This document shows, piece by piece, positions 23,661 through 35,038 of a stretch of DNA of 64,000 bases (positions within the stretch are counted from its first letter, which is position 1; every line of letters starts with the position of its first letter). Origin of the DNA: Panicum virgatum (Eukaryota > Streptophyta > Magnoliopsida > Poales > Poaceae). The notes beneath the pieces are model-generated. The model was given only the letters and a program-made list of their open reading frames with translations, made no database searches and was not told where the DNA came from. The stretch spans positions 20,618,733 through 20,682,732 of the forward strand of contig NC_053149.1 in the NCBI RefSeq assembly GCF_016808335.1, given 5' to 3'. The translations under genes were made by a program, and so were the position numbers.

Positions 23661-24935
23661 CATCATCCATCAGTCAAAGTACACGGTCAACAAACTATTG
23701 ACACGGAGGCCCCGGCCACAGTCAGAGAAGTATTGATGATCGAAGAAAATTGGCGGATTCAGTTCATCGATTTCATCAAGGATTTCAAGCTTCCACCACA
23801 TGTTGATGCCAAGAGTGCCGAAGCAGCACGCATTATCAGACAAAGCAAAGGTTTCGTCCTCATCGGCGACAACCTGTACAAGCGCTTCGCCTCTGGCATC
23901 CTCATGAAATGTGTCATCCTTGAAGAAGGCAAGGACATCCTCAGGGAAATACATGAAGGAGTCTGCGGCAACCATGCTGTGTCAAGGACACTAGTCGGCA
24001 AGGTTTATAGATCAGGATTTTCCTGGCCAACAGCTGTATCAGACGCAGAAGACCTTGTCAAACTCATGTGCCAGCACACAATTTAATAACAATTCCTCTA
24101 TCATGGCCATTTGCCTTTTGGAGTCTGGACATGATCGGACCCTTAACCGTAGCTCCAGGAGGATTCAATCATGTGTTGGTAGTTTACCAAGTGGATCGAG
24201 TACAAGCCAATTGTTAAGATCTCATCAGATAGAGCAGTGGATTTCATCTCCAACATCATACACCGGTTTGGATTTCCCCACACTATTATCACAGATCTGG
24301 GCTCTAACTTCACATCGTAGTCTTTTTGGGATTTTTGCGACAACTCCTGCATTGAGGTCAAATATGCTTCAGTAGCCCATCCTCGAGCAAATGGTCAAGT
24401 GGAACGCATCAATGGCTTAGTACTCGATGGCTTGAAAAAGAGACTCTACGACGCTAACTCTAAGAAGGGTGGCAAGTGGATTCAAGAACTACCCCATGTG
24501 GTCTCGGGGCTACGAACGCAGCCCAGCAAAGCGATTGGATAATCTCCTTTCTTCCTCACCTATGGGTCGGAGGCTATACTACCCGCAGATATCATGTGGA
24601 AATCTCTAAGAGTAGAGGCCTATTAGGAAGGAGAAGCAGATGAAGCTCGACAACTGGAGTTGGACTCAGTCGAAGAAGCCAGGATCATTGCTTCAAGGAG
24701 TCAGACGCTATCATGATCGCAATGTCCAACAAAGATCTTTTAATATATGAGATCTAGTCCTACGAAGGATTCAAGATGAAACAGAACTGCACAAGTTAAA
24801 TTCTAGATGGGAGGGACCTTTCATTGTGTCTAAAGTTACAAGACCTGGATTATACAGAATTACCGATGCTGACGGTAATGAAGTACCCAATTCCTGGAAC
24901 ATCGAGCACTTGTGCAAATTTTATCCAAGTTACAT
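23661..24935 (+). pseudogene. integrase region of element A
   Basis: The zinc-binding HHCC region reads IHEGVCGNHAVSRTLVGKVY then DLVKLMCQH (23945-24075). The frame is then lost and regained several times. Fragments of the DDE core are visible: WSLDMIGPL (about 24120), FGFPHTIITDLGSNFTS (about 24270-24315) and NGQVERINGLVLDGLKKRLY (about 24390-24450). These supply the two Asp and the Glu of the catalytic triad. The C-terminal part ends with TRPGLYRITDADGNEVPNSW and IEHLCKFYP (about 24838-24925). At least four stops and two frameshifts make it nonfunctional. Confidence 0.85.
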
Positions 24936-25477
24936 GGTGATGTCAGTTGATCTTTTTAATAAATCAAGGGTTTCTATCAACTTTTCGACTACATTGAAGG
25001 TAGTTTTCAACCTAGCAGCATCATATTGGACTATTCTCTAACAGGATTTTCCAACCAGGGTAATCTTTACAGATTCATACCGACCTGGATAACCTAAGAT
25101 GGATAGCTTACACAGTTTTTCCATTGGAATAACTATACAAGCCACATCCTTATTCTTAATATAGGGACACAACCTACTTGCTGGCTCGAGAAGGTCTATG
25201 GATACCTTTACTAGTTTGTCCAACTTGGGTAACTCGACGGGGTTCATACTAACAGGTCAACTATATAGGTGACTCTAGCCATGCATGAAAGAAAGGTACA
25301 ACTACTCTCTTGCTCGAGTATGTTTAGGATACTATTAAAATTTGTCCTACTGGGGTAACTCGATGGGGTTTATCCTAACTGGTCAATCTTAATAGTTACT
25401 CCAGTCTACATGTTAGACACCCTACTCGCTGGCTCGAGTAGGTCTTGGATATTTTTAAGATGGTTTCATCTTGGGTA
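24936..25477. repeat. 3' noncoding region of element A with diverged 121-bp repeats
   Basis: Phrases such as tgggtaactcgacggggttc, ggtcaactatataggtgact and gctcgagtaggtcttggata recur at roughly 120-bp spacing and match the 121-bp units of element B at lower identity. The block is cut after cttgggta (25477) by a minus-strand solo LTR and continues at 29888. Confidence 0.75.
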
Positions 25478-28400
25478 TGTGGCAGAACCGCCCGAATTAA
25501 TCCGGCTCAAGTGCACTAACCATCACCCTAAAGGTAATTCTGGCTAACACGCACTTCAAACGGAGTAATCCGCCAGTGCTGTCGGGTAAAATCTCGAAGA
25601 ATCCACGTATGCGTCGATCGAAACCCAAAGCTTACATGCAACTCACACGAAGGTGAGTCTAGAGAGTACAACATTTTACAATTATATTACAATACAGAGT
25701 CTTAACTTAGTTATTACAAACCAAGTTTGAAATCTCAGAAAAGTACTTGAAATGCAAAATTTAAATTAATTCAGAGTTCAACTGCAGCGGAAAATAAAGC
25801 GAGTTCTAAACGACGATACAAGATGTCATGATGAAGCCCGTATATGACATCACTTGACATTGCCATTGTTGGCCGGAGTCGGATCCCACTCCACCGACCA
25901 ATCAGGAGGTAAGTACACGGCCAAGTCAAGCTAGCTATCTGATCTTCAAACGCATCACCTGAAAATAAAGTTGAGCCACAAGCAAGGCTGAGTATACTAA
26001 TACTCAGCAAGGCTTACCTGACTATGGGTATACTTAGCCCACTACCTAGACATGTAAGGCTTTTGGCTGGAGAGGTTTGTTTCGCCGAAAAGCAACTAAG
26101 AGTAATTCCTTAATTTCAAATTTTAGCTTCAAAATTCTAGTTCAATTGACCATTCTAAGTGAGCATCTATCCAATAGCATACATGGTGAAAAACAATTAT
26201 TTTTCATCATTCAACCATATTCATCATCCTCATTATTCCACTTCTTACTCTATGTGGCAAAAGGGTTAAGCAGTCCCAATATCCGTGAGAGGCGGACGAT
26301 TCGAATCGAATTTGTTAACCTGGCCAGGCAGACCTAAACACACGCACGGGAACCGAGTCCCCATGCAACATTTCCCCTTTCTTTCCGGCTCGTGGATCAG
26401 GGTCACCCCCTTCGACTACAAGAGCCCCACGCCACGGTCGACGCTGGGTCATGACGACGCTTGCACCCGCATGTGGCCGCATGAGAAACAACATTCAAAG
26501 AGGGTGAGGGAAAAGTCCACTCCTCGGGCCAATCAAGTACTTAAGCTTACCGATTACCATATTTCTCGGCATGTGGTTAGTACGTTCAAACGCTTAACCA
26601 CCACTACCACACACTGCGGCCTTAACATTTTTCACTAAACAGACGGGGCATCAATAAGTACCATAGCCCCGCCCATGGACCTTATGATTGCAGTATGTAG
26701 TAGACATTCAACTCCTATGAGCTCGCGAGTGACAGGAAATCACTCGACTTCTACCGAATCATTAGCATAGCTAACTAGCGACCTAAACCAACTATTGTTC
26801 AAGCATAGGTATCTAGGATCATGCAACTAAGGTTTCAATCAATTCCTGTAAACTTAAATGCACAAGTATATAGAAACAATAAGTTGCATAGAGTTGAAAG
26901 TAATCGGTCATGCTCCGGGGCTTGCCTACCTGAACGTAGCTAGCCTTGGGCTCTTCCGAAACTTGGTTCGGGTCCTCAGTGGCTTCAGTTAGATTCACTT
27001 GAGCTTCACGCTGCTCACTCTCGGACTCCGGCACCAGCTCGTACGTTCCGTCAGCGAGACTAGTCGAATCTATATGAAATGCATACATATGAGTTACTTT
27101 GGTGATATTATTCATTTATTCATTTTTCGCTATAAAGTTGTAGTCCAACAAAACCCGAATTGGAGAATGAAACACTTTCATAAATAGTTTATTGGGCAAA
27201 CATTCATCGAGTAGTATTTTATTTATACTTAACTCACAAAGGAGCTGGGTTTGCTGTTTTTCTTTTAGAACAATGCAGAAAAAGTGTTTTTCATCATATT
27301 AACACATGGAAAACAAGGGAAAACTATAACTAAAGCTAAAAGCATAGAATGGTGCTGATATTTTTATGAGAGATGCTTTACTGGGTCACTAGTGTGCAGT
27401 AAAATGTTCAGGTCATTTGATGTAACAAATAAATCAGAAAAACTCATGAATCTATTACTACTAGTGTACAAAAACAAATCTCTAGGGTAGAGAATGCAAG
27501 TTCTGGTAATGAAATTTTACCAGTAGGTTAGATTCCTTAAGTTGAGCTTGTGTTAAAGTTTTCATAATTTATTGAGCTATACAACAAGCATAGGAATTTA
27601 GATTCCTTTCCTAGGCATTTATCTAACTAAAAAAATCTACAGAGTAAACTACTTAGTTTTAGTGGCTAAAATTTTACACGAATGTTCATGTACTGAAAAT
27701 CAAGCTCTAGTAAAAGTATGAGATTTTTCTAATGAAGGAAACTAGGGCTTTCGATTTACAAAATTTATTCATGAATAAATAAAAAGGACTAGTTATACAT
27801 TACTAAAAATTCCCAAAATTTTTATATAGCATCTATAAACTATGGTAAGGCTTATTTAAATATTTCATCATAATAAAACTAGTATAGCACCCTGTGGATT
27901 TAACTCTATTTATCATAGGCATAAAACAAGATCTAATTAAACCTATAGCTAGATTTGTCAAAAATCCTAAAATTTTTACAGTAAGCTACTCATCTTGGTT
28001 GTAGTACACTATCTAAAAATAAGCTAAAGATCATGTGTATAACTTGATATACATACAAATGTGGATTAAACTAATATGTAATCTAGAGATAAAACTATTG
28101 GTCAAAAGCATAAGTGGATGTAACAAAAGTTGTAGATCTAATTTCAAGGATTCGAAAACACTTGAGTTTACATTTTTCATATTTTTCTACGAATTGTTAT
28201 TGAATTTCAAAGTTTGCAGCTTAATGTTCATGTCTATTTTGTAGTTTAAACCCTGGAAGTTTTGTTTTCTTTGCAGGGAGGTCCCTGGCCGAACTTACAG
28301 AGCAGAGGACCGTTGGCGGCCTGGTTTCCGGCGTGCTTGCTCTCCGGCGGCGAGGGAGATGTGGGGGAAAAGAGAGAGGGGACCGAGTGCTACCGGTTGG

Positions 28401-29887
28401 TGCCTCGGATTGGGTCCGGGGCGGCCTGTGGCATCGGCGCCATGGAAAGGGGCGGCGGTGGTGGCTCTGTGTCGCCGGCGGCGGCTCGCAGGCGGGGTTT
28501 GGAGGGGGCGGCTAGGTTTGGCGGCTTCGGTAGGAGGTGGGAGTCATGCTGGGGTGCACTATTTGGAAGGGAGAGGGCCGAAGAGGCGGCTCCATGGAAG
28601 CAGCAGCTCCGGCGGCGGCGTTCCGGCAGGTCTGGGCGGCCGAGACCTCGCCGTGGAGCTTCAGGGGGAGGTGGGGATGCCGTTTCGGGGGTTGGCTTGG
28701 GCGGAGGAGGGCTAGAGAAGGGAGCTCGGCGGTGGAGCTCGGGCGGCGGCCATGGCGGGCGGCGTTCTCGGTGGGGTGGGGGGCAGGGTGGCTATCTAGC
28801 GGCATGGGGAGGTGGAGTGGGTGGTAGAAGATGCGCCTGGGTGGATGGTCGAGGTCGGGGCGGTGCGGGAGTGGGTGCTCCGCGTGGAGTGTGAGCTCGA
28901 CGGCGGCAATGGCGGCGGCTGTGGCTCGCGAGCACACGAGCAGAGGCTTGCCCTTGCTTTTATAGGCGGCATGGTGAAGGAGGAAGGGATGGGCGCGGGC
29001 AGGGAGGCCGGGCAGCTACCCGAGCGCGCGTGCGCAGCGGTGGCCGCGAGCGCGTGTCGCCGAGCGAACGTCGGGCAGTGGCGTGCTCGCTGACCGCAGC
29101 GACAGCGACGACATAGGCGGAAGCAGGGGCAGGGGCGCGTGCTCGTTCGAGAAGCAATGCAGCGGTGGTGCAGACGCCGAGCAGGCGCGCGTGCGGCATG
29201 ATGCCCTGCGCTGTGCGCTCGAGTGCAGGGGAGTGAAGAAGAGAGAGAACAGAGAGAGTAGAGAGAGAAGTCAAAGAGTTGACTTTAATTTTTCTCAAAA
29301 TTTTCAATTGAAACTCGAAAAAATTTGAATACGAAAATTTTTCAAAATTCAAAATTCTACAACTTTCGTTTTAGGTACAAACTCATTTGAAGCCTAGTTT
29401 AAGAATTAAATTTAAATGTTCAATGAATATGAATTTTTGCCCTATTCGAGTTCAAATTCAAATTTTTCTTCAATATTTGTGTAGCAACTTGAAAATCCTT
29501 GAACACGAAAGTTTTTCAACATTTTAAACTATACAACTTTGGTTTTGGGCAAAATTTTATTTGAGCTATGGTTTGAAAATTATTTTCAAAGCATGTTGGT
29601 AAAGATTTGAATTATTTCATCATTTCATGTGACCACTTTAAAATTTGAAATTGATTACTCTTGTAAAAATTTTAAACATCACCTAGGGTGTATATCATTG
29701 CATTATATTTGTCATTTCATGGCGATGGTGAACAAATATATTTAAACCTATAAAAGATATATTTTACCTAAAGGTACATGCACATACACACATACACATG
29801 CATTTATTTTAACTTTTCTTGGTTAATTAGGCATAACGCTATATTTAATTTCTCTTGCTTAGCATTTTAATTACCTGGGTTGTCACA
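25478..29887 (-). mobile_element. solo LTR 3, minus-strand Tekay-like LTR nested in element A
   Basis: A 4.41-kb insertion reads, on the minus strand, from TGTGACAACCCAGG to GGTTCTGCCACA. It has a perfect 5-bp duplication gggta (25473-25477 and 29888-29892). Removing it restores ttgggtaacccgacgggg of the 121-bp repeat. The layout mirrors solo LTRs 1 and 2: a GC-rich leader (29240-28280), an AT-rich intron-like stretch, an acidic ORF (DGTYELVPESESEQREAQ, about 27055-27000) and FEDQIASLTWP (about 25950). The 5' part has diverged, so this is a sister subfamily. The glycine-rich plus-strand frames at 28262-29093 are composition artefacts of the leader. Confidence 0.88.
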
Positions 29888-30240
29888 GGGTAACCCGACG
29901 GGGTTCATCCTAATAGATCTATCTTAGAAATTACTCCAATCCTTGGTTAGGACACTCTACTCGCTCGCTCGAGTAGATTATGGATATCTCTACACAGTTC
30001 TATCTGGATAGTCTGACGGGATTCATTCTAACTGATCAACTACAGAGATTACTCCATGATAAAAGCAATACATATAACGACAAGTCTTTACAAGATTACA
30101 AGAGCTGTTACAAGCAGATTATTCTGCCAAGTTCTTCAAGATCTCCTCGGCAATCACTTCTGATTCTTTACAATAGCCCTGAAAATCCTCATCAGAGCAA
30201 TCATCGGCTATTACTTTAGCTGTGGGAGCTAAGTTATGTT
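29888..30240. repeat. diverged 121-bp repeats of element A, right part
   Basis: Continuation of the repeat interrupted at 25477: gggtaacccgacggggttcatcc, then actccaatccttggttagga and gctcgctcgagtagattatg. One to two degenerate units are followed by a short noncoding stretch with tcttcaagatctcctcgg, where the end of the antisense accessory ORF begins. Confidence 0.75.
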
Positions 30241-30244
30241 GAGG

Positions 30245-32499
30245 CTAGTAAGACTTAACAACTCCAATCATATGTGCCAGATAATTCTTGGAGGTGGCCG
30301 TCATGATGTCGAAAAACTTTTTGGGAGCTTCATCTAAGCACTCCACTAAAGGTTTACTACTTGACGTCCCTCCTTCTGAATCTACCATATCTACGATGAC
30401 TTGAGCTGCAGCCACTAGTCGAGCTTGATCACCTAAAGAACCTGATACAAGGACATCTTGGTGATTATTCAATTATTGACAAAGTACTATCAAGCAAAGA
30501 TTCAAGTACTTACAGGCTTGGGCAGTCTGCAGTTGTTCTTGGAGCTTGGTTTTTTCCTCCTCAAGGCTCTTGATCTGATGCTTCATCTTGTAAAGCTCTC
30601 GTGTGTGCTCACGGTTAGCTTCATAAAGTTTGTTCCGTGCAGCGAGAGCTTCATCAAGATATTTTGCAATTTCTGCATTCTTTTGAGCCAAGGTGTTCCG
30701 ATTATCTACGGTCTAATATAAAGCCTGAGATTTCAAGAAGGACCGATTAGCAACATCCTACAAGTACAACAAATGATATGTCAGATATCATAAAGTACTC
30801 GATATCAGCAAAGATAAGACAGTGGAAATCTTACCTTGGTAAATTTGAAGCTTCATTGCATATAGTTTGCAAGCTTCTTCACATTTTCTACAGTCAGCAG
30901 CGGATCATCAAAGAGTTCCTTTCCCAACTCCTCCTGGGCAGACTGAGGGAGCGACTGGAAGGGTACTACTCGAACAGTAGATTTCTCTGACCCTTCAGCC
31001 TCACCCCCACTAGTATCAGCGGCAGCAGTGGCGGTTTCTTCGGCAACTATAGATTTCCTTACTTTGGGGGTTGACTCCTTTGATGTCCTGGAGGTGCCTG
31101 CTTCATGACATGTTGCAACTGAGCTTTTGATCTACCCAATTATTGGAGACTCGGGGGCTGATCGAGTAGTTGTATCTGGGTCACTATGCACCCAGTTATG
31201 GAAATTTTGGACCTGATCTTTCTCATGCTCAGGAAGGTATTGAATCCTGAACAAATTGAACTCAGCACAAGAAAGTTGAGGACAAATTGGATCTAATGGA
31301 GGAAGTAAGATTCTTACTGGCCACTGTCGAGTCGATACACTTTCTTCTACAACAATGATCCAGGTGCAGCTTTCCGCTTCTTTTCATCATCGCCACAAGA
31401 TTGGGCGGCATCATCTAAAGACTGCAGTACCATGTTTTATAATTCTTCTGCAAAAAAGTGGTTTCATCAGAATAAGCAAAGGGTTTTCATGCAAGTACTC
31501 GAAGATGCTTACCCAGGAATTCTCGGGAGGGTTTCCTGCCCAGAAGAGCGCTGGAAGTATTAAAGACTCGTCTAAGTTGTTGAGTAGCTTGCAACACCTC
31601 CTCACTACTTTAGAACAAGACATTGACTTAGGAGAGAATCTGGTTGGATCATTTTTGCCCTCATATCTAAAGGCAGGATGTTTCCGATGCTGCAGAGGCT
31701 GAATCCGACGGCTCATAAAGGAAAACACTACATGGTCTCCGGTGATTCCTTTCTTCTTTAAAGTTGCAATAGCATCAAGGAGGCATGTTACTTGGCCGCC
31801 ACCAGGACTAGTACTTGACCAACATGCTTGGACTTAAGGGGCGCCAGGGGTTCTCTCAGGAAGTGGAGATTCAAAGTTCCCAACATGAAACCAGAAACTT
31901 TTCCACTCGACTCCTTTACCAGCTGGTTTATAAGATAAGTACTCGTCTCGGGTCTCTGGACGGAGTACTAACTTGCATCCACCGACGACGGCGGGCTTGC
32001 TAGCGTTTGGAATGGGTACAAGGATTAAGAAATGCTGGAAAAAATGGAAATGAGGAAGGATGCCAAGGAAAGCTTCGCAAAAATAGGTGAATATGGAAAA
32101 ATGCAAGATAGATTGTGGAGTCAGATGGTGCAACTGGATTCCCCAGAACTGAAGAAGAGCATGAAAGAACTCAGAAACAGGCACTGCAATACCGCGTTCC
32201 ACGAAATCGCGGAACATGACGGTTTCGAAAGTACCTTCGAAAAGATAATCCTCTCCTTCAGCTGCACACCATTGAATCACAGTCTGACTCTGCAGCAGTT
32301 TCAGATTCTCCAATTCTTGCACGACTGCTTCAGACATTTTACTCTTGTGCCAGCCCGTGGAAAGATTAGCAACTTCTTCCTCATCAATCTTGGACTTGTT
32401 TTTCTTGGGAGCCATCTCAGCGTCATGAGCTATGATCTTGGCTCGGGGGCTATGAGAGGGTCTGGGAAAAAAAGGCTTGGGAAGTTTTGGATCTCCCAC
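30245..32499 (-). pseudogene. antisense accessory ORF of element A (Transposase_28-like)
   Basis: The best preserved block is the N-terminal 221-codon frame 31834-32499. It has an internal Met start at MAPKKNKSKIDEEEVANL and then TGWHKSKMSE, IQWCAAEGED, HHLTPQSILHFSIFTYFCEA and AVVGGCKLVLRP. Downstream on the minus strand come RIQPLQHRKHPAFRYEGKND (about 31700-31640) and a Lys/Glu-rich coiled coil with EANREHTRELYKMKHQIKSL (about 30630-30560). The C-terminal block contains AAQVIVDMVDSEGG and VVKSY (30430-30245). Frames break at least three times. It is transcribed opposite to gag-pol, as in element B. Its role is unknown; a DNA- or chromatin-binding protein is only a guess. Confidence 0.78.
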
Positions 32500-33044
32500 T
32501 GACGGCGGCCTGGAATCAAAAGGGTAAAAACGCTAAAAATTACCGCAGTGGTTAATAAGGACCCTAAAATGGCAATTCTGTGAATACTTGGAAGACCAAC
32601 GGTTGTTGAATTTTTTGAGCAGTTTTTCAAAATAAGATCGTTTGCCACGAGTTTTGGATCCTTAAATCTAAATTGGTGGATTTAAAATTCATGGCTCGGG
32701 GGTTGCGAAATATATGCATCAGAGATTTATTTTTTAAAATTTTTAGAAAATAAAGGAAGGAAAAAGACTGAAGTGCCCCTCAGTCTGATTCTGCGATTCC
32801 ACCTAAGGCTCGGGGGCTACTCCATATAGAGCACGAGTACTTCGCGCACCATATATGATCAAGGTTTCGGGGCTTGAGCACCTCACAGCCCTGGAGCAAC
32901 CACAAGTACTTGGAAGACTACTAGACGTATCTGAAGGAAGGCCCAGAAGCTACCAGAAGGATGTTCTGACCACACGAAGTACTCGAAGACGCCCTGCCAA
33001 GTACTCGATGCCTACAGGACTCAGCTACGAAGAGTTCGGGGGCT
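32500..33044 (+). other. pre-LTR region and polypurine tract of element A
   Basis: Noncoding sequence with repeated purine blocks ggctcgggggttg (32693), ggctcgggggctac (32808) and gttcgggggct (33034-33044). The last abuts the 3' LTR and is the polypurine tract. The 250 bp before it contain several agtactcgaag tags and match the reverse of 10767-11050 in element C. Confidence 0.75.
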
Positions 33045-33462
33045 TGTCAGACCCGGAGCAGCGGGACTGCTTATAGGCATAGAATGTTCTAGAGTAAGGG
33101 ATAGCTCATAGATGTACCTTACCTCTCTTGTAACTACTCGAATAGGTGTATAACTAGCTGCAGTATAAAGGAAACTATCTGATTATGTTGTAGTAGGATT
33201 CCAACTATACTCGGCTAGGACTTTCCATGTAATCCTGTCCCCCCGGATATATATAACGGCGGGCAAGGACCCCCTCGAAGGACATCAACACCTATGGAAA
33301 TACAAACAACCACACATGACGTAGGGTATTACGCAACTCGCGGCCCGACCCTGTCTAAATCTTTGTGTTCCTTGCACCATAGAGTTCCAGAGTAATCCAT
33401 CCCTACCTACAAACCTTACTGCTAAGGGTATCCCTGAGCAGGCTTGGCGGTAAACACTGACA
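33045..33462 (+). repeat. 3' LTR of element A
   Basis: A 418-bp direct repeat of 19055-19470, beginning TGTCAGACCC and ending ACACTGACA. The TATA-like box reads gatatatataac near 33246. The flanking caatg pairs with caacg on the left side. Confidence 0.93.
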
Positions 33463-35032
33463 CAATGAGCTGTCAGTAGGCACACGTAGTACTAGTCGAT
33501 GACTAGTAAACACAGGTCGTACTGAAAGTTTGGGCGCAACGCACCGTTAGTAGGCACACGTAGTACTAGTTGATGAATAGTAAACACTGGCCGCCCTAAA
33601 AATTTAGGCGCAACGCACCATCAGTAGGCACACGTAGTACTAGTCGATGACTAGTAAACACTGGCCGTACTGAAAATTTAAGCGCAATGCGCCATCAGTA
33701 GGCACACATAGTACTAGTTGATGACTAGGAAACACTAGCCGTACTGAAAGTTTGGGTGCAACACGCCGTCAATAGGCACACGTAGTACTAGACGATGACT
33801 AGTAAACACTGACCGTACTGAAAGTTTGGGTACAACGCACCGTCAGTAGGCACACTTAGTACCAGTCAATAACTAGTAAACACTGGCCGTACCAAAAGTT
33901 TGGCCGCCGTCAGTAGGCACACATAGTACTAGTCGATGACTAGTAAACACTGGCCGTAATGAAAATTTAGGCGCAACGCGCCATCAGTAGGCACACGTAG
34001 TACTAGTCGATGAAGAGAAAAGACAGGCCGTACTGAATGATTGGGCGCAACGCGCCGTCAGTAGGCACACGTAGTACTAGTCGATGACTAGTAAACACAG
34101 GTCGTACTGAAAGTTTGAGCGCAACCCACTGTCAGTATGCACACATAGTACTAGTCGATGAGTAGTAAACACTGGCCGTACTAAAAATTTAGGCACAACG
34201 CACTATCAGTAGGCACACATAATACTAGTCAATGACTAGTAAACACTGGCCGTACTGAAAGTTTGTGCGCAACACGCTGTCAGTAGGCACACGTAGTACT
34301 AGTTGATGACTAGTAAACACTAGCTATACTAAAAGTTTGGGCGCAATGCGTCGTCAGCAGGCACACGTAGTACTAGTTGATGACTAGTAAACACTGTCCG
34401 TACTGAAAGTTTGGGCGCAATGCGCCGTCAGTAGGCACACGTAGTACTAGTCGATGACTAGTAAACACCGGTCGTACTGAAAGTTTGGGCACAATACGCT
34501 ATCAGTAGGCACACGTAGTACTAGTTGATGACTAGTAAATACTAACCGTACTGTAAATTTGGGCGCAATGCGCCGTTAGTAGGCACACGTAGTACTAGTT
34601 GATGACTAGTAAACACTGGCCGTACTGAAAGTTTTGGCGCAACGCGCCGTCAGTAGGGACACGTAGTACTAGTCGATAACTAGTAAACACCGGCCGTACT
34701 GAAAGTTTGGGCGCAATGCGCCGTCAGTAGGCACATTTAGTACTAGTCGATGACTAGTAAACACTGGCCGTACTGAAAGTTTGGGGTAACGCACCGTCAG
34801 TAGGCACACATAGTACTAGTCGATGACTAGTAAACACTGGTCGTACTGAAAATTTAGGCACAACGCACCGTCAGTAGGCACACTTAGTACTAGTCGTTGA
34901 CTAGTAAACACTGGCCGTACTGAAAGTTTGGGCGCAACGCGCCATCAGTAGGCACACGTAGTACTAGTTGATGACTAGCAAACACTAGTCGTACTGAAAG
35001 TTTGGGCGCAACGCGCCATCAGTATGACCATG
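33463..35032. repeat. 74-bp hairpin tandem array, block 3
   Basis: About 21 copies of the same 74-bp unit in the same orientation as blocks 1 and 2. The array stops in the middle of a unit (gcgccatcagta) at 35032 and is followed by only about six bases (tgaccatg to tagat) before a Tekay-like LTR. The right edge therefore looks like a deletion or rearrangement junction rather than a natural end. Confidence 0.92.
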
Positions 35033-35038
35033 TAGATA

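Larger units (their letters stand above)
19055..33462 (+). mobile_element. element A, complete but decayed Tat-type Ty3/gypsy retrotransposon
   Basis: Both LTRs are present (19055-19470 and 33045-33462) with flanking duplications caacg (19050-19054) and caatg (33463-33467), one base different. The order is PBS, gag, protease, reverse transcriptase, RNase H, a second RNase H, integrase, 121-bp-type repeats, an antisense accessory ORF, polypurine tract and 3' LTR. This order, the extra RNase H and the antisense ORF are marks of the Tat lineage (Grande, RIRE2 and Retand are named relatives). A 4.4-kb solo LTR is nested inside. Without it the element is about 10 kb. Many stops and frameshifts show it is dead. 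By eye the LTRs differ at about 30 of about 416 positions. Confidence 0.93.

Noticed and set aside
28262..29352. Glycine-rich or proline-rich proteins in solo LTR 3
   Set aside because: They lie in the GC-rich leader of an LTR. Long frames on both strands are expected from composition and no domain is visible.
12455..35032. CRISPR array
   Set aside because: The repeats are contiguous 74-bp units without unique spacers, in plant DNA with transposons and no cas genes.
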